Notes: generated by a model not told the origin, from the letters alone. A DNA stretch of 64,000 nt from Dreissena polymorpha (GCF_020536995.1 NC_068356.1:25861736-25925735), one strand, 5' to 3'. Positions 51,401-63,473 are shown, counted from the stretch's first letter. Made by a program: numbers and translations.

Positions 51401-53477
51401 CAGCCAAATTCTCTGCTATTCTTATTCGAATTAAACAATAAATTTAGTCCATTTAGGTGGTGCGTGGGTAGTTTTTTATCTTCGGTTCGAGCGGATTTTT
51501 AAACGCTTTAAGAATGTATTTTCAAACAAAACGTGTAATTAGAATTGCGAATAGTGTATTCACTACGCAAATGAAGGATTTTAACATGACTAGAAATATT
51601 ACCCATTCATGTGTACACGAATGACCGAGCGAACAAGAATGACACACCGTAATATTTTAATAAATAGTGTTATTCATGTCCTAATATTTATGTTAATATT
51701 CATTTATTTTAGAATTGTATTGTATTAGAAATAAGGTATGACTGCATCTTTTTAACAATCTCTCCATAAGGTATTATTAATGTTATTTAACTGTTTGTTC
51801 TGAATTGTAAGTTAAATGTAAAGTTAAAGTGGTTTAAAAATAGAAGTATAAGTGCGTTACCGCGCGCTCTTTTACGAAGATTGAATTCATTAATAAAAAC
51901 AAGTCGATCACACAAAGAAATGTTATCAAAGCGTCGACGGCATTGAACGTGTATTGGCAAAATACAATGAAGTTTCTGCGGAAGTAAAGGTCAAAGGAAC
52001 AGTTGACTATATGAATATCTAAAAGTCGTTCAATAAGATTTTTTTTAATTATGAATAAATAAAAATACATGAAACAAGACGTGCTAAACATACTATAACA
52101 ATCGCAAAATCAAAAACAAGTATCCAGGAGGCTAGGTATTCTGCGAGCAAGTAAATGGCCGGATGTAAAAAAAAATTCTGATCGACTGGTCATTTAATTA
52201 TGGTATTGTTTTAATTGATAAAACACATTTACCCACATATCTGCCCGTTGTTTGTTTATTGAAAAGATTAAGTAAATGTTTTTCATAACAATTACAAGCT
52301 CCTTTAAGATTTTTTTTACTAAGTGGTAATAAACGTCATCATTGCATCATTATTATTTACGAGAAACGACTTTTTCATTGGGAAGCTAAGGTCAAAGTTA
52401 GATTTTTTTCTTTCTTGTTTACTTCCCATTATACCTTTACGATTGCTTCATGTTCATTTAAGCAGAAAAGAACAGTTCGTTGTTGTTGTTATAGTTACCG
52501 ACAACGTTAGTTACGCAAAACATTGCATGCACGCTGTATTTAAAAGCGCACGTTCTGCAGTATTTCGTTTCGGTAGACTCGTTAAATATTCTGCAATTAT
52601 ATCAATGTAAGATTAATACTATGCCAAAAGATGAATTTCATTATTTAAACAATGCTTTGAAGTTTGCTTTTTGATACTATTTGCAACAACATGATGTAAG
52701 GCAATTTAGTTGCTGAAATCAAATGAAATAACATTGCAAAATACTTGCAATACAATACAAACAGTTTTGATTTCTTTTTCATTCAAAATTAATTTTTAGC
52801 AGAAACACATTACCCGGTATTCGACGAGTCCATTTTTTTTGCAATATTCTTTTTCTTATAACTTCACAATCGATGCCAAATGCCTGATGTAGCGGACCTA
52901 GCAATTCCAACTTCGATACAACTGTTTCGTTTGTTACCTTAAAATACAATAAATATGCATTTTATATAATATATTTAATTTGATTATAACATAATAATTG
53001 ACTTGAATCCGTTTTAAAAACCGATGATTTTCCGATGATTCATTTTTTTTTAAAGTTTAGTTGGCCTTATTCCTATTGCAATCGAGTACTCTCCATTTCC
53101 GATATGACAAATAGTTACGAGGTAACCACGGGCGTAGTGAATGATATCGCGGGTACGTATTGAACTATCGGCTTTGCGTGGTTAAACATGATTGTTTCTT
53201 TATTTATCAGTACATGAAAATGATGTTCATGTGAACAACATATACATCTATATACAACCAACAGCATCTATAAGCGCAGCATATGCATGATTATAGACTT
53301 ACTCTGATCAATTGATATGGCAAAATGCTTTATTTAATTATGTGTGTATGTACATACATGTAAACTACTGAGAGTAAGACATCATAGCCTTATAATGGTT
53401 ACCACAGATGCCTTTATGCGTCTACATTGATCGTGACTTATGGCAATATACATTCACACGATATCTTAATGAATATA
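48448..53477. other. Long intergenic region, no gene supported
   Basis: About 5 kb of AT-rich, largely unique sequence between the ASPSCR1 start codon and the stop codon of the SLC16-like gene. The ASPSCR1 promoter must lie in its left part, but I see no diagnostic element. A CT run lies near 51169-51180. Open frames here are short and lack a phase-linked partner. Confidence 0.5.
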
Positions 53478-54845
53478 TCATTCAGTTTGTAGATTTGTCT
53501 TTTTGCCAATGTTAATAAGACACTTTACGATGATAAGACACATCCCACTCACAGCAGCCGTTATTGTGGCGACATAAAATGCAATATCATATCCCCCAGT
53601 AAGGTCAGCAACCGTTCCACCCAAATACCCACTTATTATTTGAACTATTCCGGTAAAACAATTGCATATTGCTACTGTTCTTGGGAACCTGTCGATACCG
53701 CGGAGTTCTAGGAGCATGCTTGGTTGAAAACACATTATCGCCCCAATTGATAAGCCACGTATTAAGCACCCGACCAACATACCGTTATAGGTCTCCAAGT
53801 AAATAACAATAAAATGTCCGAGGGCAAAGAACTGAAAAACACTTGCTAAAGGTACTGCCATGCTCAACGTTGGGAAGACGGTCAGTAATGCTGTCCCCAT
53901 CATTCGTCCTAGTAGACCGAAAATACCGAGCAATGACAGTAAAACCGTGCCCGCCTGCCGACCATATCCACGCAGCACCGTAAGATCAACTATAAACCAA
54001 CTTTCCACTGCCCCCCAGCCCGGATAAATGAGGCAGACTATAAGGAACACGATGAATGCCACGTCCTTCTTTGAGCTACACGTGCATACTTTCAAAGAAC
54101 TGCTGCTACTGTTGTTCACATTTTCCTGAAACGTGTGTTTTGAAAAATATAAAATAAGTCCACATGGAAGACTGTTAAGCATCAGGCCACTTGCAACCAT
54201 ACACGCACCTGTCCATCCATACTGCTCTATAAGTGCCTCAATTAAGTTCGGTAGAAAAATTTGTCCTAGCGCTGTTGCCATTGTAAGAGCAGCTAGCGCA
54301 GCTTTCCTGTGTCCACTAAACGTCCAGCCAACTGCCACAAAGGCGCTCAAATAGTTAACACTCATACACAAACCACCGAAAAATCCGATGCAGACTATAA
54401 CCATGTAAATATTTACTGACCATATACTTATAAATAAAGACAAAGCTCCGCAAGTAGATGCTATCATTGTACATTTTCCTACACCAAACCGAATCACAAT
54501 AGGAGAAAAAGCTATTCCTCCCAGAAATGTTAGTCCCTGAAACAAACTTTGAACAGTAGCCGCCAACGAACGTTTAGTGTCAAAATAACGAATCAGTTCG
54601 ACGTATATTACTCCTAGAGCGACCGTAAACCCCAGCGACATTAAATGCATGTACATGCAAGCCCCCAAAATGGCCGTCTGTCTAGCCTTTGTTTTCTTAA
54701 CGCGTCCAGTCTTCTGAAGTAGTTGAGCTTCTGTATTCGCTGTAATATTAACATGTGTATCCTTTTTCTTCAACAACGGGACAACTTCATTGTCCATTCC
54801 CATTTTCATTTTGCCTTTTAAGTATCTGTACTGTGACAAAATCAC
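53478..54845 (-). CDS. Monocarboxylate transporter-like protein (SLC16 family, MFS)
   Basis: A single uninterrupted 455-codon frame. A hydrophilic N-terminus of about 60 residues is followed by about 12 hydrophobic segments in two sets of six, separated by a cytoplasmic loop near residues 235-265 (ENVNNSSSSSLKVCTCSSKK). The first membrane segment carries the SLC16-type layout (ACMYMHLMSLGFTVALGVIYVEL in pieces), followed by FDTKRSLAATVQSLFQG. FGVGKCT after segment two and LRGIDRFPRTVAICNCFTG in the C-half are also typical of MCT-like proteins. SLC16 members move monocarboxylates or related small solutes across the plasma membrane with protons; the substrate here cannot be told. The absence of introns contrasts with most SLC16 genes. 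I took the first ATG of the frame; an ATG 11 or 15 codons later would also fit. Confidence 0.88.
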   Translation of the reverse strand: MILSQYRYLKGKMKMGMDNEVVPLLKKKDTHVNITANTEAQLLQKTGRVKKTKARQTAILGACMYMHLMSLGFTVALGVIYVELIRYFDTKRSLAATVQSLFQGLTFLGGIAFSPIVIRFGVGKCTMIASTCGALSLFISIWSVNIYMVIVCIGFFGGLCMSVNYLSAFVAVGWTFSGHRKAALAALTMATALGQIFLPNLIEALIEQYGWTGACMVASGLMLNSLPCGLILYFSKHTFQENVNNSSSSSLKVCTCSSKKDVAFIVFLIVCLIYPGWGAVESWFIVDLTVLRGYGRQAGTVLLSLLGIFGLLGRMMGTALLTVFPTLSMAVPLASVFQFFALGHFIVIYLETYNGMLVGCLIRGLSIGAIMCFQPSMLLELRGIDRFPRTVAICNCFTGIVQIISGYLGGTVADLTGGYDIAFYVATITAAVSGMCLIIVKCLINIGKKTNLQTE

Positions 54846-55676
54846 TATATATCTACGTAAAATTGAGAGTAGTGTAACGTAACACTCTTGTTATTGCTTT
54901 CAGTGCGCTAATTTTTGAACTGAAAACAATGCACATCCATTGATAAACAATTACCAGCCGATGCTACTTATGCACTTGCACGAACGTTGAAATGTAACAA
55001 CATTAAGTCCAACGAACATTGGAACTTCAAAAATTTGAAAATAGTATATATTGTACAAGGTAGCAGGCTCTTTCGGCCCCAAGCTCTTTCGGCCCAGTCC
55101 GAAATTTCAGGCTTTTTTGGCCCCAAGCTTATTCGGCCCCAAATCGACCAGGCTCATTCGGCCCCATATTTTATTACACCTATTAACTAGGGTGTATGAT
55201 TGAATAAAGGTGTTCAAAATGATATATATTATGTTGTCGGTTTGTTCCTTTGTATTGCTTTTGATTATTGATGATAAAATGAAATTAATTGAAAACCATT
55301 ATTGTTTTACAAACTGTTACCAATGTATGTAATTGTTTTAATTGTTAAATTGTGTCGGCTTTTAATTGCATCGATTGTCGGTTTGTTTGTTAAATATTGC
55401 GTTTGATTAAAGGTGTAAATGATGAGTATTTGTTTGGTATGTTCAATTGTTGTTTTTTTATGTCGGTTATTTAGCAATTCTTAACGAATTTATTGCAAAA
55501 ACGTATAAAAGTGCTATTAGTGTGTTAATTGGTATCATAAGTCATTTTGCTGTCTATGTTATACATTGGTTACTAGTTCTATAATTGTGCTGTGAAATTT
55601 GGTATGATATTGGATGTTACTTATGTTAATCGTAAATAAATTTGTAAGTATTAGTGTTTGTGATTGTGAATTTGTG

Positions 55677-58508
55677 ATGGAGGAGGACAAGTGTTTAGTT
55701 TGTAAGAATGCCGTTCGCTCGCTGCAGCATGGCATCACATGTGACGTTTGCGACAAATGGCAGCATCGCACCTGCAATACAGGTAAGTGTTTATTCAAAT
55801 ACAAACAATAAAAGTTAAAATTCTCTCGCGAAACATTGTAAAAATGCTTTCAAATGAGAACTGAGACATTTAATGCAAACGTGAATTAATCTTATTGCCT
55901 TATTACAATTTGTTAATCTGGTTAGACACATGTATTTTACAACCTGATAAAGGTCATAAAACCGGGCATAGGTGCGAGTGCTATTCAATGGCTTCACTCG
56001 ATAATGAAAGACGGGGTCGCATTAATTAATGAATTATGATATGGATTTTATTATTATAGTCTCATCCATATTTATATGTTTCATAATTTTGATTATATAA
56101 AACATTAAGATGCAATACAGGTTAGTGTCAATGCCAACTGACTAGCTAAGATTATCGACAAATAAATTATTTTCCTAAGTAAGACTGAACATGGGTCTAA
56201 TTTGCAAAATTTAAATTTAATTGATTGTCATGGTTATAATTTCCTTTTTTTAAAATTTATTTTATTGTCAGTTCAGTGTCCGTTCAAAGTTTACTGATTT
56301 ATCAACTTAAACCTACATTTTTTTGTTACCTGTTAACCCGAATACACACCACACATGTATTTAACAACCTGATAAAGATCATAAAACCGGGCATATGTGC
56401 GAGTGTGCTAGACAATGGCTTCATTCGATAATGATTGACGGGGTCGGAGTAATTTAAGAAAACATCTGTTTAATGCATTAACGATGTGTGAACATCGTCA
56501 AGTTAGTTATTAATCAATTAGGTTATGTTGTATTATTATGACGAATTTTGCAAACACTTTGTAGGCATATCCGCGACAGAATATTTTAGTGCAAAGAGGG
56601 GGGATATTTTTCTTACCTTCATCTGCAATGACTGCCGCAACCGCCCTACAACGCCTGGCATCAGCCTAAATATCAGCCTAAACTTAGAAAATGTCGCGCA
56701 GTTGACTATGCTTGAGGTACTAGTTACTCTCCGATATTATTGTTATAAATATGAAGTATATTCAGGTTTTTACAGTTTCACAAGCATAAACAAGTTTAAA
56801 GATAGTTTTCATTGGTATTATTAATCATTTTGATATCATCTATTAAACGGACTAGCTCTTTATCATGCTGTGCCCAAAGATTTTTCTTTGTGTTAATCGT
56901 AAATCGTAAGTAAAGTAATATAAAACAGTGGCATTATTTTTGACATTAATAAATTTAAGTTGTTTATTCGTTGTATGCTCAGGCATCCGAGGATCCTGCT
57001 TTGCTTCCACGGTTCGACATTTCGCACGATTTCGGATTGTCCGACGTGTCAGCGTCAGAAGACATAGCGCTCACCCGAACGTCCGAGTTCGAGCCTTTTG
57101 ATTTGACAAGAGCCGAAGTGCAACCGCCCGTTGTAATCGACGAACGGTATGTAAACTTAAAAATGGTATAATCGTGTAACTTATGAGCAATCAATATAAA
57201 ATAGTTATTCTATTTAACAGTGGATACTACTGTTATATGTTAAATGCTTAACATTAGAATACTGTTTTACGTTAAATGCTTAACATTATAATAATATGAA
57301 ACGTTAAATGCTTAACAGTATAAATGCTATGCCCATGTTAAACTGTTCGTTTCAGTAATCTTCCAGAGCCAGCTGTATCCGACAGTGTACTAACTCAGCC
57401 CGAAACCATAGAATACACCGTTGTAGACGCAGGAACCAAAAGAGGCAAACCAAAGCTAGTATCCTCCGATGGGTATTCATTCACGTTTAAGGTAATTCAG
57501 TTTTTACATAAGCCGTAAACACCCATACGTATTATTAAATTTAAACAATGTTTTAAAAACTACATTATTTGTGTATCTGTGTATGCGTAAATAGTGACTT
57601 TAAATAAACTGCTTTAATATGCAAAACTACTATATCTATACATTTTAGTCGCGCTCTGTAAAAATGGGGTTTAATGCATGCGCGAAAAGTATTTCTTTAA
57701 AAAAAACTATTTTACGTAATGAATTAAGTATTTGTATATCAGTTACCGTATATTTTCCCGTTTACAGAAACAGACAAAGAAGCAAGCTGTGTGGCGATGC
57801 AGCGTGCGACGGAAAGCGTTCATGTGTACCGCGTCGGTCACGCAAGAGGGTGACATATTTCAAGCGAAAGGGACGCACACTCACGCTGCTGACCCTTCGA
57901 TGCGGAAGAAAGTGGAATTGAAACGTAATGTAAGTTAGAATGGCGTGTTTATATATGTACGAAGTTTTGATAAAATAGAGAAAATGAAACATAATATAAA
58001 TTATTGATATATTGATGTAAAAAGTTATTTAATCATATCTTGTTTAGTTGTATATATAAAATGTACGATGTTTTGAGAAAATAGACAATATATGTATGTT
58101 GTAATCTTGTTCAGTTGAAGACAGCGGCCGTGGCTGATGTGTTCGCGGCCTCCCGTATACTGGTTGATGACCATATGAAAGTTTTCGAGGCCACAGATTT
58201 TAACCTGCCCAAGCCGCAGACATTTACGAGCATCCTCAACCGTGCCCGAGAAAAGCATCGGCCAACAGATCCATCATCACTTGACTTAGAGGTAAATTTA
58301 TGAAATGAATTGCTCATTTTTAATATACGTATAATATACAAATTATTTTGTATTTATTTCTAATATACAAAAAATAATGGTTATCACATGCATATTCTCA
58401 TTATAATAACAACAGGTGGACACAGACTTCATCGGAGATGGTTTTCTACGCGGTGATGTGCGTGTAGACGGGAACGTCACCTCATCTTCGCCAGCGACGA
58501 TCAGCTGA
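55677..58508 (+). CDS. PHD-FLYWCH protein of the MULE element, truncated transposase
   Basis: Seven exons join in phase: 55677-55782, 56565-56716, 56983-57146, 57356-57491, 57768-57929, 58115-58291 and 58416-58508, giving 329 codons. The PHD finger spans exons 1-2: CLVC, then CDVCDKWQHRTC, then FICNDC, the C4HC3 pattern. A linker follows, then a FLYWCH finger over exons 4-5 (YTVVDAGTKRGKPKLVSSDG, WRCSVRRKAFMC, GTHTH). Exon 6 has ATDFNLPKPQTFTSILNRAR. Exon 7 begins VDTDFIGDGFLRGDVRVDG and then ends early. In another frame the DNA continues LIFASDDQLSRLQQSNRWF and VDGTFHV, the expected start of the transposase domain, so a one-base change cut the frame, and a TAG follows soon after. A nuclear DNA- and chromatin-binding role is inferred from the domains. 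It could be a decaying transposon gene or a coopted one. Confidence 0.75.
55927..56455. repeat. Duplicated 100-bp segment in the first intron of the PHD-FLYWCH gene
   Basis: The string at 55927-56027 ('cacatgtattttacaacctg', 'ataaaaccgggcataggtgc', 'gacggggtcg') recurs at 56351-56455 with about 12 differences. The two copies are in direct orientation about 425 bp apart. Confidence 0.8.
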
Positions 58509-59639
58509 GCAGACTCCAGCAGTCAAACCGCTGGTTCGTCGACGGCACGTTCCACGTCGTCCGGTAGCCTTTTTATCAGCTTCTATCCGTGCACGCATTC
58601 CTACGACGTAGTAATATTAATTGTGATTTTTCCCGTTTACGGAAACAACTTGTGTGCAGTAAATTATGTAGTATGTAGGTTAAATTAATGTATTGTGTTG
58701 TTAAGACGTATGTTTTCCTTATAGTTATAACTTTAAAATTATCCAAACAAATGTAATATAAATTATTTTATAGTTTGTTTAATTTTCAAAGCCGTCTCAT
58801 ATTCTTGTATCTATTCTTCTCATTTCGACGACGATATACCTGAAGCAAAAGACAAAGAGAATCTTTTTTCAAATGCAATAATCCTCAATAAAGATAATAT
58901 ATTACTGTAATAAACAATATTCCATAGTTTTAAAGAGTTTCGACCAACATATTTGCAACGATTAATTCAAATAAAAAATGGGGCCGAAAAAGCCTGGTAC
59001 CTGGGCCGAAAGAGCCTGAAATTGGGGCCGAAAGAGCCTGAAAAAACCGGGGCCGAAAGAGCTTGGGGCCGAAAGAACCGACAAATACATACACAAAATA
59101 CAAATACAAATTTTATTTCAAGTCGGTTTGTACATAACAAGTATAACATTAGCGATGTATCGCTATTGACCGACATAATATAACCACATACATATAACAA
59201 ATATACAGTTGAGCATTACATGAAATTTACATTATATACACAAACAGTATCGTCTTTGAGTTGAGATCAATTATAATAAATAAATAAATAAATTAACCTG
59301 AATACGATAAACATGATTATTTTAACATGTTAAAAACGAAAGAACTATGGCATGTGATATACAATTATAATATTTAGACAGTTAAGATCATAGCATTATT
59401 AAAAATAAATTAAATATAACTTATAAGAATAAAAATTGTGCTGCAGTTGCTGATCTTGACCTTGGTCTAAGAGCAGCTATAAGAAAAAAATAAAAAAATA
59501 AAAAATAAATAAGGTAAAAGTCTGACAATGAATATGGACACTAAAGTGTGACAGATAAAAAGAAAACAATTATCCCCCAAATCAGATTTGAAAGAAATGT
59601 TCAGCAGCTACTTCACAAAAACACAAGCATAATGAGTTA

Positions 59640-59868
59640 TTTCAAATGGTACATAAAGCTATATTCAAAATCTGATGAAAAGAAAGTACACTGGGCAACT
59701 GCCATTAATATGTAACAAACAAAAATTTCATGCACAAAATAATATAGCATGCTGAAAATAGCAACTGAAAATCTGATGAAAAGAAAGTACACTGGGCAAC
59801 TGCCATTAATATGTAACATACAAAAATTTCATGCACAAAATAATATAGCTTACTGAAAATAGCAACTG
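59640..59868. repeat. 100-bp direct tandem duplication
   Basis: The segment beginning 'aaatctgatgaaaagaaagt' and ending in 'aaaatagcaactg' occurs twice in a row (about 59668-59767 and 59768-59867) with only two or three changes. Confidence 0.85.
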
Positions 59869-60159
59869 AGGGTTAAACTGGCAAAAGCAAATAACAAGAA
59901 CATATAATACAAGCCATACTAGGTACAACAGCAAGAACATCTGCAATCCTCTCAACAACCTTGTACAATATATTGGTTTTAGTAAATAAGATATTAATAA
60001 TAGAGATGTTTCGTCCTATTTTGCTCTGTCCATATTATTCTTTTAAATAGCCTACTACAACAACACAGCATAAATAAATAAAATTAATGCTATGTCACCT
60101 TGTTGTACTTTAAATATTACGATACACGTTATTTTTGAACCGGTGTGATGTAAACAAAC

Positions 60160-60216
60160 ATGGCGTCCAGTTCGGTATTTTTGGTTATGGTTAGTGGACA
60201 AATTGAATCTGCGGAG
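60160..60216 (+). CDS. B9D1: B9D1, first coding exon only (gene continues beyond the window)
   Basis: An ATG in good context (aaacaaacATGG) starts 19 codons, MASSSVFLVMVSGQIESAE, followed directly by a gtaatc donor in phase 0. Human B9D1 begins [21 protein letters not shown] and has an intron at the same place. B9D1 is a B9/C2-like domain protein of the MKS complex at the ciliary transition zone. I looked for the second exon (expected to read like FPEYDDLYCKYCFVYGQDW) in the remaining 3.8 kb and did not find it, so intron 1 runs past the window. Only 19 residues support the call, but the match and the intron position are specific. Confidence 0.78.
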
Positions 60217-60911
60217 GTAATCGTCATCAATTAGAGTACACTACGCTGTTTTTACACTACTTACAGTTTCATGGTTTTATTAATTGTGTGCGGACTTTGA
60301 TTTTTATATGTTTAAACTTGTTTTTATTTTATTTGAAATACTTTTTACACGTCCAAACTCGTTGAGTGATTCAGTGATCTTGTTTTTTAACATGCATTGG
60401 CAGAAGCGTTTGTCCAATGTGAATTATCGGGTGTTAAATAACCTTTTTCCATTCATTAGCCTTTAGAACATACTATTATTTAGCTTAGCTAGACACAGGC
60501 TTATTTGCATTTTTTTTTGCAAAATGACAAAAAAATGTCAGACATATCAAAGAGAAATGAATGAATTGAAGTCAGCCAAGCTATAAATATCTAGTCATTT
60601 TGTAAAAATTTTCGTTCTGCACTCAGGTCTGACCAGTTCTGCATTTTCAGTTAGTCACTTTGGCACTTGTGTATTTTCACATATTTATTTGATGTTCACT
60701 AAGTTTGCAAAGAATATACACCAACTGTGTTTGCCACTTAAAGTATGTGTGGAAAAATAGCAACTTCTAAACATATGTTTCCTCTGTTGGCCAGATAAAA
60801 GCGTATTAGCAATTTATTATATAAGGCTAGTTAATTGATCCATAAAAGAGTTTGGTATAATTACATATTGGCTATTAAATTGACAATTAAAGTGGTAAAT
60901 AAAGCTAAAAA

Positions 60912-61831
60912 GTAGTGATGGCAACAGTTATTCGGTTAACCGGTTATCCGTTTCTTAAGGAGGTTAACCGGTTACAAAATTAATATCCGGTTACTCTTGC
61001 AGAAAACACAATTTTTGTTGAACGCAATAAATGCTCAAATTTTAGTTTTGTTTTACTTCATTTCACTTTATTGGCTAATCCGCTTATCTTATCGCAAATT
61101 ATCGGCAATAACCACCCCTTGATGCCCCCCTCCCTTTGGATCAAAAGCGATTAGAGTTGTAAACCATCGGCGTGCAGCGGATTAATGATCAGGCACACAA
61201 GCAATTAGCACCTACATTGTGTTTGTTTAGCACTGTACATTCTATTGTGTTTCAATTATTCAATAAAGCTGGAAACTGTGATTACATCCGATCACTGTTG
61301 TTTTAACAATTATGGCAAACTTAAACGCCCTAATAAAGACATTGAGTATAAACAGGCCTTAACAACAGAGGTTTGGAAACCACAATGCCCATTGCAAAAT
61401 ATATTTACTCTAATTGACAATTGTTATTAATCAGCAAACTGTTAATGCACCTAATTCTTAATAATATTACAACAAAGAAATATCACAGTTCACCGACAAG
61501 CATGTAAAAATGTCGGAAATGACTTTCGGAAATGACTAAGTATTTGATTCAAATGTATAATATTAAATTTTGACTTTGAATTCCCAATTTAAAGGACCAA
61601 CAAAATTTGTAAAGAAACAGTATTTAATTGATAAAATGGTTAAAGTAAATAGGTTACAAGACAATAAACAAGACAGTGTATGCAAATACATGAAATTGTT
61701 AATCAATGTATACGTTTTTCGGATGTTTTTTTTCCTTGTATGTGGTACAACGACGGTTGGTTAACCGGTTAACCGCTCGAATATCGAAACAGGTTAACCG
61801 GTTACGGATTTGCTTAGGTTTGCCATCCCTA
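60912..61831. mobile_element. hAT-like non-autonomous element with TAGKGATGGCAA ends
   Basis: Left end 'tagtgatggcaacagttatt' then 'cggttaaccggttatccg'; right end 'cggttacggatttgcttagg' then 'tttgccatcccta', which is the inverse. Several 'ggttaaccggtt' palindromes lie just inside both ends. Ends of the form TAGGGATGGCAA are common in hAT elements. The inside has no transposase. No matching 8-bp flanks remain. Confidence 0.7.
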
Positions 61832-62215
61832 ATTCTTACGCAAGGTCATGGCTTTGTCCTATCTCCCTTCAGAACACATTCCCTCCATGTTTGTTGCCTT
61901 GGAGGAACAGGCAAATAGTGATCATCTGCAGGCTGTCATGGCATATGTCTTTAACACCTGGATAAACAGCATAGTATTCCCAGTGGAGTTTTGGTCCATC
62001 TTCATGAAAAGTATAAGAACTAACACCGATTGTGAAGAATGGCACTACTGTCTCAACAACAGGGTTGCAACACGAGGACCGGTGCTATTTTATTGACCTG
62101 TTCCAACCAGGGAAAGCTGTTTTTTCTGTGGGAGAGGTATATTCAGAGCAAGAGAGATCTCTGTCTCACGTCTTCTTAGAGAGTGTGCCCGAGTGAACAG
62201 GCCAGCTGCTTCTGG
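61832..62215 (+). pseudogene. C-terminal fragment of a MULE transposase
   Basis: The frame starting in the edge of the hAT-like element reads VMALSYLPSEHIPSMFVALE, FNTWINSIVFPVEFWSIF, then RTNTDCEEWHYCLNNR and TRGPVLFY. The RTN-x5-WH-x2-LN pattern and the 'FY' ending match the region after the DDE domain of MULE transposases. A stop at about 62093 breaks the frame. Weak similarity continues (LSHVFLE). It lies 2.8 kb outside the inverted repeats of the 55.07-59.08-kb element, so it comes from another copy. Confidence 0.7.
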
Positions 62216-62323
62216 TGGACATTGAACAAAATGTGTATGACAACTGTACATTATTGTTATTGTTTTGTTTTATGGCAGTGTGTTTTCAGCTACTATTTTG
62301 CTAATCCACGACATTGCATATCA

Positions 62324-62721
62324 CAGTGCTCCAGCTAGGCCTAAATCGAAGGGCGCCGCGCCCTGCCCTCCCGAACCTCCGCCCTGCCCCCCCTAAAAAA
62401 AAATAAAGAATTTTTTTTTTATTTTTTTTTTTTTTTTTACATATGATTATTCATAAATCTCTTATTACATTGTAATTACTTTAATCCTCATTGTAAACAT
62501 TATATTCGAATGGTTTAACAATAATGGGAATAATACAATAATTTTTACATATAAATTAACATGCAAAAGGAAGCATTCCAGAAACACCCGCCCGCTCGTA
62601 CGTGCCCTTTTCACAAAATACGGCGCGTCAAAAGTGCCCTTTTGACAAAATACTGCGTGTTGAAAGTGCCCTTTTCACAAAAAAGCCCCCCTGCCCTTTT
62701 CAAATCCTAGCTGGAGCACTG
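62324..62721. mobile_element. Short TIR element, CAGTGCTCCAGCTAGG, with TATCA flanks
   Basis: The left end CAGTGCTCCAGCTAGG and right end CCTAGCTGGAGCACTG are perfect inverse copies of 16 bp. Both are flanked directly by TATCA (62319-62323 and 62722-62726), a likely 5-bp target duplication. The inside is non-coding, with three modules of 'gtgcccttttcacaaaata'. Confidence 0.85.
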
Positions 62722-62726
62722 TATCA

Positions 62727-63473
62727 TTACCAATAATGTTGAAAATTAAGATAATCTTGTGTATTTTTGCCATGTATGTTTTTTTTTTCAAAATAGATAA
62801 ATAAACTGATGAAAATTTGGTGTTTGCCTTATTTGTATGTCCCTTATTTATGTATCAAGAATATATATTAACTTCTTGGGTTAAAATATGAAGTTAGTGT
62901 GGAAGCGCAAGGGCCAATGACAAAACAATATATGTTTAACTATATATATATTCATTTAACAATAAATACATTGAATTTATTAAAAACTTATGTACCGGGA
63001 CTTTTTTAAAACAAAATAAGTTAACATTCTGACCAAGTGCAGAAGCATCTAACTTTAAGTGTCCAAATATTGAATATCAAGTGCCGAAAGTGACTTAAGT
63101 CCCAACTGAACAGGTGCAGAAGTGACTAGGATTCCTAAAAATCAATCATTAAATATCAAATGAACAAGTCATTTTAAGACAATGATGTAAACCAGAAGAA
63201 CAATTTTGGGTGGTGTAAGGATCAAAACTGAACAAACCACCTGAAAACTAGCACATCAATTTTATCCACAGTAATGTCACTCCTTCTCCCTTAAACCTTT
63301 AAGCCTAACTTAAGCCAGTCTAGCCATATTCCTCACACTGTTTAAGTAAAGAAGGGCGTCATATTTGGCCTGTACAGTTCACAGACCTAAGGCCCATGAA
63401 CCAGTAGCAAAACACTTGACAATATGAGCTTAAAAGCTTACTAGTTCTTACAGACCCAAACTCATAATTTTTA
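62727..63473. other. B9D1 intron 1, nothing recognised
   Basis: AT-rich unique sequence between the TATCA-flanked element and the family E element. No exon-like frame was seen. Confidence 0.5.

Larger units (their letters stand above)
55065..59080 (+). mobile_element. MULE-type DNA transposon with TIRs of repeated CTCTTTCGGCCCC motifs
   Basis: The left end (55065-55176) has five copies of a CTCTTTCGGCCCC-like motif, and the right end (58969-59080) has five in inverse orientation. The outermost 30 bp and the innermost 'ggccccat(a/t)ttttatt' correspond arm to arm, so these are true terminal inverted repeats of about 112 bp. The enclosed gene encodes a FLYWCH zinc finger and the N-terminal part of a Mutator-like transposase. 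The DDE core is missing and the 3' third is non-coding, so the copy is internally deleted. No exact 8-10-bp target duplication could be read beside the ends. Confidence 0.8.
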
